From contig JAGDZQ010000006.1 of assembly GCA_049115715.1 (NCBI GenBank), positions 372,001 to 436,000 on the forward strand: a stretch of DNA of 64,000 nucleotides, written 5' to 3'. How positions within the stretch are numbered: the stretch's first letter is position 1; every line of letters begins with the position of its first letter. Source of the DNA: JAMZMI01 sp049115715. Lineage in GTDB: Bacteria; Bacteroidota; Bacteroidia; Cytophagales; Cyclobacteriaceae. Shown piece after piece: positions 54,761 to 63,463 of the stretch. Below the pieces are notes generated by a model. That model was not told where the DNA came from. It did no database searches and was given only the letters and a program-made list of their open reading frames with translations. The position numbers were made by a program, and so were the translations under genes.

Positions 54761-57130
54761 TTAAAATTTAAAGTTGTAAGTAACATTCGGGGTAGTCCCA
54801 AAGAGATAGCTCTTGAAAGCATTTGTTTGACCCGGATTGGTGTCATCCTCTTTGAAGTAAATGCTATTGGCGTTGATCCTGTTGTACACGTTGTAAATAC
54901 CAAAAACCCATTCCCCTCGATCCGTTCTACCATTCTTGGGTTTTATTTTGAGTGTGGCAGATAGGTCTAGTCTATGGTAGGTAGGCAGCTGATCCTGATT
55001 TCTTTCCTCAAAATGCGGAACAACAATTCCAGCATATTCATATCTACCCTTTGGATAGGTACTTGGCAGTCCTGATGCTAAAATAAAGTTGCCGGCCAGG
55101 CTCCATCTGTCAGTTAACTTATAAATACCAGTAATAGAAAGATCATGCAGTTTGTTAAAATTGGTCGCATACCATTTCCCATTATTAATACCTGGATCGT
55201 TTTCCCCTAATCCAGTAACTTTTCTTTCACTTTGCGAAAGTGTGTAGCTAATCCAACCCGTCAATCGACCCGTGTTTTTCTTGAGATAAAACTCAGCACC
55301 AAACGAGCGCCCATCTCCTGCCAAGATTTGAGTTTCAATTTGATTGTTGGCTATGATTTTGGCTCCATCCACATAATCCACCATGTTGCCAATCTCCTTG
55401 TAATAGACCTCTACAGAAGCTTCGTATGCATTGTTCTTCAAATTCCTAAAGTATCCTAGTGCAAATTGATCCGACATTTGTGGTTTTATATAGGTTCCGC
55501 TTGGTGCCCATACATCTACAGGAGTCGGAGATGTGCTATTAGAAATAAGGTGCAGGTACTGATACATGCGATTGTAGCTTACCTTAATAGACTGTGCATC
55601 GTTCAACACATAGGTTAGGCCAACTCTGGGTTCCCAATTATCATAAGTCTTAATCCTGCCCCCCTTTTTGTAAGATTTAGTATCTGAAACAATTCCTTCT
55701 TCATATCTATCCAAATTTGAATTGTACAATACCGGGGCATTGTTCTCATACATTGGCAAATTTTGATCCCCTCTTCTTACGAAACGAGAATACCGAGCGC
55801 CCAGATCGAATAATAGTTTACCTAATTCACCATGGTAGTTTGCATAAACCCCTTGCTCTATCGCATATTTTTTATCCAGATCGGAACTTGAGATATTTGA
55901 TCCTTTCAAAGGTCGGATTTCAGCCGGATTGAAAGTGTACCATTTTTGATCCAATCCAAATTCAAGGTTATTCTCATCCTGGAGATAATAACTAAAATCA
56001 GATTTTAGATTGGAGGTAATAATATTGGACGAAATTCTGTTTTCTGCTCCAGTAGCTAGATTGTCTACAGTATAATCGTAGTTACTATATACGGCAGAGA
56101 AGTTCGCAAAAAGTCTGCTGGTAATTACCCTATTCCAACGAAACGTTCCAGTGGTGTTTCCCCATCCATTGCTAAAAATCCCTCCAAGACTCAATTCATC
56201 TCTTCCAAAATATCCGCTTGCGAATACTCGATTTTTGTCATTGATTGTATAGTTCGTTTTAAGGTTTAGGTCATAGAAATAAGCTGTGTTGTTCTGCCCC
56301 ATAGCACGGAGTATAGCATCTCCATACGATCTCCTTCCCGCTACCATAAATGACCCTTTGTCCTTGACGATAGGCCCTTCAAAAAGTGCTCTTGCAGAAA
56401 TTAAGCTTACTCCTCCTTCTCCTGAGTATTCCTTTAGGTTTCCTTCTTTTTGGCGCACGTCTAATACAGAACTTAATCTGCCGCCAAATCTTGAAGGGAT
56501 GCCTCCTTTATAGATTTTGACGTCTTTAACTGCATCGGGATTCACTGCGGAGTATAGCCCCAAAAGATGCGCTGAGTTATAAATCACACCTTCGTCGAGC
56601 AATATCAGGTTTTGGTCAGCAGAGCCTCCTCTAACATTGAACCCGGAAGATCCATCTCCCACAGACGTAATCCCCGGTAAGAGTTGAATAGATCTGATGA
56701 TATCGGGTTCTCCCAAAACAGCTGGAATCTGCTTTACCGTTTTCGAGGAGATCTTCAGCGTGCTCATTTCATTTGAAGAAACATTTTTGTTCAATGCCTC
56801 TGAGCTAACCACGACTTCCTGCAGCACTTCTGTGTCTGTGCTGAGTTCTACGTTTATGGACAAATCAGAATTTAGTTCTACTCGTTGTTCAAAGGCTGTA
56901 AAGCCAATAAAACTAACTGCGACCGTGTAGGTGCCCTTGGGAATGGATACTGAATAGAATCCATATACATTGGTAATATTCCCTGCTCCTAGCTCTTTAA
57001 TCTCTACAGTTGCACCGATGAGGTCTTCACCGGTGTTTCCGTCTTTCACATAACCACTGATAGTAAAATTTTCCTGAGCAAACGAAGCGTAGGAAAGTAC
57101 TAGAGTGAGTAAGAAAATGTTTCTTTTCAT
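54761..57130 (-). CDS. TonB-dependent receptor paired with DUF4249 protein
   Basis: About 789 residues from MKRNIFLLTL (an ATG at 57157 is upstream). After a signal peptide come a carboxypeptidase-regulatory-like domain (FTISGYVKDGNTGEDLIGATVEI), a plug with FNVRGGSADQNLILLDEGVIYN (about 165-190), and a barrel ending FGTTPNVTYNFKF. It is of the FecA-like size rather than SusC-like, so its cargo may be a metal chelate, cofactor or peptide rather than a large glycan. It opens the operon that ends with the LytS/LytT pair, which may respond to its cargo. Confidence 0.93.
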   Translation of the reverse strand: MKRNIFLLTLVLSYASFAQENFTISGYVKDGNTGEDLIGATVEIKELGAGNITNVYGFYSVSIPKGTYTVAVSFIGFTAFEQRVELNSDLSINVELSTDTEVLQEVVVSSEALNKNVSSNEMSTLKISSKTVKQIPAVLGEPDIIRSIQLLPGITSVGDGSSGFNVRGGSADQNLILLDEGVIYNSAHLLGLYSAVNPDAVKDVKIYKGGIPSRFGGRLSSVLDVRQKEGNLKEYSGEGGVSLISARALFEGPIVKDKGSFMVAGRRSYGDAILRAMGQNNTAYFYDLNLKTNYTINDKNRVFASGYFGRDELSLGGIFSNGWGNTTGTFRWNRVITSRLFANFSAVYSNYDYTVDNLATGAENRISSNIITSNLKSDFSYYLQDENNLEFGLDQKWYTFNPAEIRPLKGSNISSSDLDKKYAIEQGVYANYHGELGKLLFDLGARYSRFVRRGDQNLPMYENNAPVLYNSNLDRYEEGIVSDTKSYKKGGRIKTYDNWEPRVGLTYVLNDAQSIKVSYNRMYQYLHLISNSTSPTPVDVWAPSGTYIKPQMSDQFALGYFRNLKNNAYEASVEVYYKEIGNMVDYVDGAKIIANNQIETQILAGDGRSFGAEFYLKKNTGRLTGWISYTLSQSERKVTGLGENDPGINNGKWYATNFNKLHDLSITGIYKLTDRWSLAGNFILASGLPSTYPKGRYEYAGIVVPHFEERNQDQLPTYHRLDLSATLKIKPKNGRTDRGEWVFGIYNVYNRINANSIYFKEDDTNPGQTNAFKSYLFGTTPNVTYNFKF

Positions 57131-57635
57131 TTTTATTTTTTGTTTTTGCTTCACCAAAAAGAGAGTAGAATATGCTCCAATGAAAAAATAAGATTCTCAA
57201 GCATGCACAAACGTGACCGAAGCATGCAATTCATTGACTCAGCAATATCGATTGACTTATCGCATGGGAAGTGATTGCTCTTCCTTATCCATTTCATAAA
57301 TATGAGATCCAGATAATCCATAAAGCGACTCCTTTATACGGTGACTAAATCATGATTCTCCTAGCAAGATCCTGTAGTTAGAAATAGGTCAAAACATTTT
57401 TAAGCATGTGAACATTGGGGGATCAAACCCATAAGTGGAAAGCAATTTCAATAAGTAAAAAAGAATCACTTCAATTTGAACGAAAAGTCTCCAATTAGCT
57501 TCTTTTCTGTGTTTTAATGACCTTTTGGCAAACCTGTGTAAACATTGGCGAGCCTGTCTTAACAAAGGAATGGCTCTAGCTATCAATTTTGGATTGTATT
57601 GAATTACCGTAAATCCAAACTAAAATTTATCTCTT
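57131..57635. other. Divergent promoter region of the TonB-receptor operon and the lectin gene
   Basis: About 500 bases between two divergently transcribed genes. It holds two similar 12-base direct repeats (listed separately) and no convincing gene. A 65-residue minus-strand frame at 57389-57586 shows no coding sign. Confidence 0.55.
57533..57564. promoter_or_regulatory. Direct repeats, candidate LytTR-regulator binding site
   Basis: CCTGTGTAAACA (57533-57544) and CCTGTCTTAACA (57553-57564) match at 10 of 12 bases with a period of 20 bp, about two helical turns. LytTR-type regulators such as AgrA bind paired 9-base repeats at about this distance. The site is about 72-103 bp upstream of the lectin gene start, and a LytTR regulator is encoded in the divergent operon. 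Confidence 0.4.
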
Positions 57636-60600
57636 ATGAAAGCAAAAATTACTCTTAAACCAAAACCATCAATCGCGTCTTGTATGGCGCTGCTGGTTTT
57701 CATGCTGATGTCGCAGTACATACATGCGCAATCACTAACCATTACCACTCCTACAGATATAGAAGTAGATATAGAGGCCGGCACATGTGGTGCTGTAGTT
57801 GAGTATGAAGTTTCAGCAACGAATGCTCCTACCAGTCTACCAGACTTTGATTTCGGTGGCACTTTCAACGGACACACTTACTTTGTATCTACTGCTCCAA
57901 ACTTCTGGCCTCAGGCGGAGGCTATTGCGGTCTCCCATGGGGCACACTTGGTAGCAATCAATGATCAGGCAGAGAGTGACTTTGTCCGTGGGTTAACTAC
58001 TTCTACCTTTTTTATCGGATTGAATGATTTAGATAATGAAGGAACCTTTGTCTGGTCCAATGGAGAGCCTGTGACTTATACGAGCTGGGCTCCTGGGGAA
58101 CCAAATAACAATAGCTCTGGTGAAGATGTTGTGGAAATGTTTCCGGGAACTGGTCTTTGGAATGATGCAAAAGTCTCTGGAGTCACTCCTACTTACATCA
58201 TCGAATTCGGCAGCCTTCCTCCCAATGCTATCGTTTGCTCTGTACCTTCTGGAAGTACCTTTCCTGCTGGCACAACTACCGTTACCTGTACGGTAACAGA
58301 CGGTGCTGGCAATACAGCATCCAGTTCATTCGATGTTACAGTAAATGATAATGAAGCACCGACTGTCATTACCAAGGATATTACAATAAGTCTGGATGCA
58401 GGAAATTCTGGTAGAACTGGTTTGGTCACGATCACTCCTGAAGACATCAACGACGGCTCGTTCGATGAATGTGGAATTGCAAACCTGACCCTTGATAAAG
58501 TCACCTTTGACTGTGGTGACTTGGGAAGCAATATTGTAACGTTCACTGCTACAGACTTAAGTGGCAATGTTGCCACAGCTACTGCCACAGTAACGATTGA
58601 GGACACCACTCCTCCTACTATACTAGGGTTAGCTGATATTACTGTAAACGTAGATGCTGGTACATGTGGTGCTGTTGTAAACTACACTGCAAGCGTAGAT
58701 GATAATTGCATAAGCGCTCCATTCTTCTTGCCTGGCTTCAATTTTGGAGGTACTTTCAACGGTCACACCTACTTTGTATCTACCGTGCCTAACTTTTGGA
58801 CGGAAGCTGAAGCATTGGCTCAATCTCTGGGTGGTCATTTGGTGGCGATCAACGATCAGGCAGAAAATGACTTTGTCAGTAGCTTAACTACTTCTACTTT
58901 TTGGATTGGACTCAATGATATAGACAATGAGGGAACGTTTGTCTGGTCAAATGGTGATCCTTTCACTTACAATGCCTGGGGTGTAAACGAACCCAATAAC
59001 AACAATAATGAAGATGTGGTGGAAATGTCCCCGTTGAATGGGTTATGGAATGACGCCAAAACTTCCGGTGTAGCGCCAACTTACATCATCGAATTCAATA
59101 GTCTTCAAAGCGTTTATAATTATTCTGTAACCTCCGGAAGTACTTTCCCTGTCGGAACTACACCTGTTACTTTCTCTGCTACGGATGGTTCAGGGAACAG
59201 TGCTGAAATTACTTTCAACGTCACTGTCTTCGACAATGAAGCACCTGTCGCTATTGCACAGGATCTTACAGTTTCTTTAGATGAAAACGGGCAGGCCAAT
59301 ATCACCACAACTGATATAGACAATGGCTCTAATGATGCATGTGATTTTACACTGGCTATTGATCAATCTGTTTTTGACTGTAGCGATCTGGGAGACAACC
59401 TTGTGACTCTAACCGCTACGGATTCAAGTGGAAACGTTTCCTCTGCCACTGCTATAGTCAGTGTACTTGACAACATTCCCCCTACCATAACCAGCTCGAC
59501 TGATATCGCAGTAAATACGGATGCGGGAACTTGTGGTGCGGTGGTAAATTTCAGTGTTTCCGCTACGGATAATTGTAACAGTGGTGCTCCCACTAGTCTA
59601 CCTGACTTTGATTTCGGTGGCACTTTCAACGGACACACATACTTTGTATCTACTGCTCCAAACTTCTGGCCTCAGGCGGAAGCGATTGCGGTCTCCCATG
59701 GGGCACACTTGGTAGCGATCAATGATCAGGCAGAGAGTGATTTTGTACGCGGGTTAACTACTTCTACCTTCTTTATCGGGTTGAATGATTTAGATAATGA
59801 AGGAACCTTTGTCTGGTCCAATGGAGAGCAGGTAACTTATACAAGCTGGGCTCCCGGAGAACCAAACAACAACAGCTCTGGTGAAGACGTTGTGGAAATG
59901 TTTCCGGGAACTGGTCTTTGGAATGATGCTAAAGTATCAGGGGTTACTCCTACTTACATCATCGAATTCAACAGTCTACCTTCTGCTTCTGTTATTTGCT
60001 CTGTCCCTTCGGGAAGTATCTTCCCTGTTGGAACTACTACAGTTACCTGTACTGCATCCGATGGAGCTGGCAATACAGCATCCAGTTCATTCAATGTTAC
60101 GGTGAACGATAATGAGACTCCTGAAATCAGTAATATTCCTGCAGACATTGAGGTGACTCCAAGCGAATCTTGCAGCTCCATTGTAACCTGGGAAGCGCCC
60201 TTAGCCAGCGACAACTGTGAGGTTTCTTTGACTTCTACTCATGCATCGGGAGATACCTTCCCTGTAGGAGTGACAGAAGTGACTTATACGGCAATGGATG
60301 AGTCGGATAATGCAGTAGAGGAAACATTTACTGTAACTGTAAATTCTTCTCCGATAACACTTACTTTGTCTTCTGAATTAATTGGAAATACGAATATCAG
60401 CTGTTTTGATGCTGCGGATGGCAATATTACTTCTTCAGTATTAGGTGGGTGCGGCGACTATTCATATAGCTGGAGCAATGGAGCTACTGCGGCTGATCTA
60501 AATGATCTTGTCGCTGGGAGTTACACGCTTAAGGTTGCTGATGAAAATGGTGCTAGCACTTCAGAAAGTATAACACTTACACAACCAGAAGAACTGACAG

Positions 60601-61439
60601 GCAATATCGGGTCTCTACCTGTTATAGACGAACTCAGTTGTACTTTCCCTGAAGCCAATCTCCTTTTTGGATACGAAGCGCTGGAACAAACTTCGGTGGT
60701 TCTTGACGGGTCAGCTACTGGTGGAAGTGGTGAATACGTGTATGAATGGTATCCATCGGATGGACTGAGTAATCCAAATGTAGCCAACCCTGTGTTTTCT
60801 CCTGAGCTAGCGAAAACGGGTTGTATGACTTACGACTTCTTACTGACCATTACGGATACAAATGGCTGTGTCAGCACCCAAAACATAACTGTCAATGGTG
60901 TGAACGTGGGTATTGAAGTGCAGAAAAAACGAAATCACTGCTACTCTCATGGCAAGCGGAAAAAGTGCTGGAAGAGAAGATGGTGGGGATATTGTGGTCA
61001 TTACGACAACCACAAACATAAAACTGTACAAAAGGTATTGGTTTGCCATAAAGGAAGAACCCGTGCTGTCAATAGCCGTGCTGTAGCCGCTCACTTGGCT
61101 CATGGAGATTGTCTGGGTGGGTGTCATAACGATTGTGCTACGGAAAATGCGGATGCCAGACTTTCGGGAGGAAGCTATGACTATGAAATAGAAGAGGCAT
61201 TGGACGCGTACGTTTATCCAAACCCAACAAACGGTGTGTTTAGTGTTGAGCTGAACAACTTGGACACTGACGGAGAGGCATTGCTCTACAATGTGTCCGG
61301 TAAACTTGTACAAAAAATCAATATTGATCTGAATGCGGGTTCTATAGAAATGGGGAATCTGAATCTTGAGTCAGGTGTATATCTTCTTAAGATCAATGCG
61401 GATGATCAATCCATAACCAAGCGAATCATTGTACAATAA
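57636..61439 (+). CDS. Secreted multidomain protein: C-type lectin domains nested in HYR domains, T9SS tail
   Basis: 1267 residues. A signal peptide ends near IHAQ. Three C-type-lectin-like domains (about 64-191, 365-488, 651-778) each keep an EPNNN and a GLWNDAK segment, the pattern of calcium-dependent sugar binding with mannose/glucose-type preference. Each sits between the two halves of a HYR domain (AGTCGAVVxY before it, FPVGTTxVTxxATDGxGN after it). Uninterrupted HYR units separate the blocks. Then come a SprB-like repeat (ISCFDAADGNI ... YSWSNGATAADLNDL), a PKD-like domain, a basic Cys/His-rich segment (about 1100-1170, with VCHKGRTRAV and AHLAHGDCLGG) and a T9SS sorting tail. Likely a surface adhesin binding glycans. 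Domains one and three are near-identical in DNA. Confidence 0.88.
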   Translation: MKAKITLKPKPSIASCMALLVFMLMSQYIHAQSLTITTPTDIEVDIEAGTCGAVVEYEVSATNAPTSLPDFDFGGTFNGHTYFVSTAPNFWPQAEAIAVSHGAHLVAINDQAESDFVRGLTTSTFFIGLNDLDNEGTFVWSNGEPVTYTSWAPGEPNNNSSGEDVVEMFPGTGLWNDAKVSGVTPTYIIEFGSLPPNAIVCSVPSGSTFPAGTTTVTCTVTDGAGNTASSSFDVTVNDNEAPTVITKDITISLDAGNSGRTGLVTITPEDINDGSFDECGIANLTLDKVTFDCGDLGSNIVTFTATDLSGNVATATATVTIEDTTPPTILGLADITVNVDAGTCGAVVNYTASVDDNCISAPFFLPGFNFGGTFNGHTYFVSTVPNFWTEAEALAQSLGGHLVAINDQAENDFVSSLTTSTFWIGLNDIDNEGTFVWSNGDPFTYNAWGVNEPNNNNNEDVVEMSPLNGLWNDAKTSGVAPTYIIEFNSLQSVYNYSVTSGSTFPVGTTPVTFSATDGSGNSAEITFNVTVFDNEAPVAIAQDLTVSLDENGQANITTTDIDNGSNDACDFTLAIDQSVFDCSDLGDNLVTLTATDSSGNVSSATAIVSVLDNIPPTITSSTDIAVNTDAGTCGAVVNFSVSATDNCNSGAPTSLPDFDFGGTFNGHTYFVSTAPNFWPQAEAIAVSHGAHLVAINDQAESDFVRGLTTSTFFIGLNDLDNEGTFVWSNGEQVTYTSWAPGEPNNNSSGEDVVEMFPGTGLWNDAKVSGVTPTYIIEFNSLPSASVICSVPSGSIFPVGTTTVTCTASDGAGNTASSSFNVTVNDNETPEISNIPADIEVTPSESCSSIVTWEAPLASDNCEVSLTSTHASGDTFPVGVTEVTYTAMDESDNAVEETFTVTVNSSPITLTLSSELIGNTNISCFDAADGNITSSVLGGCGDYSYSWSNGATAADLNDLVAGSYTLKVADENGASTSESITLTQPEELTGNIGSLPVIDELSCTFPEANLLFGYEALEQTSVVLDGSATGGSGEYVYEWYPSDGLSNPNVANPVFSPELAKTGCMTYDFLLTITDTNGCVSTQNITVNGVNVGIEVQKKRNHCYSHGKRKKCWKRRWWGYCGHYDNHKHKTVQKVLVCHKGRTRAVNSRAVAAHLAHGDCLGGCHNDCATENADARLSGGSYDYEIEEALDAYVYPNPTNGVFSVELNNLDTDGEALLYNVSGKLVQKINIDLNAGSIEMGNLNLESGVYLLKINADDQSITKRIIVQ
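57825..58208 (+). repeat. Internal duplication, copy A (lectin domain 1)
   Basis: 384 bases nearly identical to 59586-59969 at the DNA level, including silent positions, offset by 1761 bases (587 codons, in frame). Points to a recent duplication or gene conversion inside the gene. Confidence 0.85.
59586..59969 (+). repeat. Internal duplication, copy B (lectin domain 3)
   Basis: Second copy of the 384-base lectin block. The middle lectin domain (about 58728-59100) is clearly more diverged, so copies A and B share a more recent origin with each other than either does with the middle one. Confidence 0.85.
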
Positions 61440-61471
61440 GGTAATCTAGTAGATTCATTAGTTTGTATTTC

Positions 61472-61503
61472 AAAGGGGAGTCGTTAATCGGCTTCCCTTT
61501 TTT
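61472..61503 (+). terminator. Rho-independent terminator after the lectin gene
   Basis: AAAGGGGAG pairs with CTTCCCTTT (one G-T pair) around an 11-base loop and runs into TTTTTT. It lies 33 bp after the stop codon of the plus-strand gene. Confidence 0.8.
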
Positions 61504-61654
61504 AGTGAATTTCTTATAGCCAGATTTACTTTATGGGGTTCCAAGGTATCGTATAACATTTATCATTAATTATGATCTGAGAGACATATATCATCTTCTA
61601 TTTCTTATCTCAGTGTTTATTGGTTATTATATCAGCAAAGGTAAAAGCGAAGGG

Positions 61655-61709
61655 ACTTCTTGTTCATGCACAAGGCTCCCGTTACAAACGAAGCGCTAGC
61701 AAATCATAC
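61655..61709 (+). repeat. 55-bp dispersed repeat, copy 1
   Basis: Matches 62770-62824 at 51 of 55 bases in the same orientation. It holds a small inverted repeat (CGTT-ACA-AACG), like a REP-type element. The two copies flank the lipoprotein gene at 61725. Confidence 0.75.
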
Positions 61710-61724
61710 GTGGGCTTGCAAAGA

Positions 61725-62648
61725 TTAGAATCCAGAAGTCGAACTGTAAATTTCATATCCTCCCAGTTTAACCAAACTTAAGTTCAAATATTTAGGTAGT
61801 GATTGGACTAATTCATCAAGCCTTTCCTTTGGGATTTTTTCAGAAAGATTTAACAGAATAGTTCTGTAGTTTAAGACAAGATTTCCATTTGGATCAAAAG
61901 ATGTAGAGAAAGAATGATCCAGGTTAATGGACATCTCTCCTAATTCATTGACTGAAAAATAAGTGTAATTCCCGTATTGCAAATTACTCTTCATAAAACC
62001 CATTTTATTTAATGAGTCAATAAGAGAGGTATAATAGATTTCGAATTGACTTTCCTCTAGATAATTTGATTCAACTCCTATTTGATCTAAATAAACAAAT
62101 GATCCAAAAACAGTATTTTCTTCCGTTTTTACTATTTCATTTATTCCAACGTAATCGACAATTCCATCGTTATCACTCCAATCTATGAGAACTTTATCGG
62201 CTTCAAATGAGATAGCCCCTCCGTATTCTAAAGAATCACCTACAAAAATTCGTAGATCATAATTTTCTTCATTTATATTTTCCAGTGAAAAGTTAAAGTA
62301 GTCGGTGTGATAATCAGGAGGGCGATTGAATAACTCTTGAGATATGAAGCCCAAAAACTTTAATGTGATGAGATTATCTGAAACTGAATCTTCGACAACA
62401 AGTTGAGTTAAGTGCCTATTCGGGTAGTATTTAGTAGCTGAAAATTTCAAGTCGAAGTTTCTTAAATTAACCGATTCACAAAGAGTAAACGATACATCAT
62501 CAACAGAAACCAATTGTTTGTCAGCATCTTTATTGAAAACACCAGATTCTGTTTCCTCACCGCAGGAAAGCAGTATTATCAACATCGTTAATCCTGCGGT
62601 CGTTCTTTTTATGCAATTGTCTACAGAATTTTTAGTCAAAATATTCAT
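61725..62648 (-). CDS. Lipoprotein of unknown function
   Basis: 307 residues with a lipoprotein signal (MLIILLSC, Cys29). The rest is soluble, acidic and mostly beta-strand by pattern, with segments such as LKFLGFISQELF and YYTSLIDSLNKMGF. I recognise no domain or catalytic motif. It is flanked by two copies of a 55-bp repeat and has no operon partner, which suggests an insertion or a gene-swap site. Confidence 0.65.
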   Translation of the reverse strand: MNILTKNSVDNCIKRTTAGLTMLIILLSCGEETESGVFNKDADKQLVSVDDVSFTLCESVNLRNFDLKFSATKYYPNRHLTQLVVEDSVSDNLITLKFLGFISQELFNRPPDYHTDYFNFSLENINEENYDLRIFVGDSLEYGGAISFEADKVLIDWSDNDGIVDYVGINEIVKTEENTVFGSFVYLDQIGVESNYLEESQFEIYYTSLIDSLNKMGFMKSNLQYGNYTYFSVNELGEMSINLDHSFSTSFDPNGNLVLNYRTILLNLSEKIPKERLDELVQSLPKYLNLSLVKLGGYEIYSSTSGF

Positions 62649-62911
62649 TCATTGAGCTTGAGTACTAATTTCCATTTTTAAATACTATTCGCAAAAATGT
62701 ATTATTCCTATTTTCCGGTACCCTAGGGTGACGATTGCGGGAGATAACTCCAACAATGGCATGAAGAAAACTTCTTGTTCATCCACAAGGCTCTCGTTAC
62801 AAACGAAGGGCGAGCAAATCATACATATACTAGTGAGGAGTATTCCCAATAATAGATGGTCTGCGGGACACAGACCTTGGTATAGGCAGCTTCACATTCA
62901 ACATAACACTA
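62649..62911. other. Repeat-rich intergenic region
   Basis: Contains the second 55-bp repeat and, near 62725-62750, a GGGTGACGATTGCGGGAG string like one at the right edge of the window (GATGACGGTCGCGGGAG, 63729-63745). No gene is seen. Confidence 0.55.
62770..62824 (+). repeat. 55-bp dispersed repeat, copy 2
   Basis: Same element as 61655-61709 with four mismatches. The inner inverted repeat here is TCGTT-ACA-AACGA, slightly longer than in copy 1, so the stem seems to be kept. Confidence 0.75.
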
Positions 62912-63463
62912 TTAGTAACCATCATATATACCTTCATCGACGGTTAAACCTATGATTGACAATATCAAAACTATCCCTCCTACAATTAAAAGGACAGTTT
63001 GACTCGTATTGAATCCAACTCTTTCAATTGCTTTGTATTTACTGGAATTTCTTATAGCACTATTAAAGGCCTTTAAAGCTGGAATTATGCACAAAAAAGC
63101 TAGAAATGATATTAGCCAATATGGATCAGGCAACTTTGATGTAACATTCAATATTATAAAAGCGATTAATAATCCGGCACTTGCATAGTCTTTAGAGTAG
63201 CCATTTTTTTTCGCAAAATCCAATATCCTCTCAAATAACTGATACAAAAAGAAGACACTAAATAACGCTCTCCATGCAGGCATAATATCAAGATTATCTT
63301 TATCCTTAAAAAATCTCCAGGATTTATAAATCCACCATATCTCGTAAAGTCCAAAACTAACTACACAAAGTATTGCGAACTTATTGATGCTTATAAGCTC
63401 TACTTCCTCTTTATCTGTAAATTCAGAATCAAAATCAGCATCGAGAATTTGGTTTGAATCCAT
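62912..63463 (-). CDS. DUF4234-like small membrane protein
   Basis: 183 residues. A short acidic N-terminus is followed by about four transmembrane segments, starting with INKFAILCVVSFGLYEIWWIYKSWRFFKD. The Gly-Leu-Tyr plus Trp-rich pattern resembles DUF4234-type proteins, whose function is unknown. The C-terminal helix (TVLLIVGGIVLILSIIGL) is the clearest. No operon partner. Confidence 0.6.
   Translation of the reverse strand: MDSNQILDADFDSEFTDKEEVELISINKFAILCVVSFGLYEIWWIYKSWRFFKDKDNLDIMPAWRALFSVFFLYQLFERILDFAKKNGYSKDYASAGLLIAFIILNVTSKLPDPYWLISFLAFLCIIPALKAFNSAIRNSSKYKAIERVGFNTSQTVLLIVGGIVLILSIIGLTVDEGIYDGY

Noticed and set aside
57389..57586. 65-residue minus-strand frame in the divergent promoter region
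   Set aside because: No start signal, no known motif, and its position fits promoter DNA for both neighbours.
58193..58609. 138-residue open frame antisense to the lectin gene
   Set aside because: It lies entirely within a well-supported gene. Similar antisense frames occur at each HYR unit (59120, 59363, 59954), as expected from repeated sequence with low stop-codon density.
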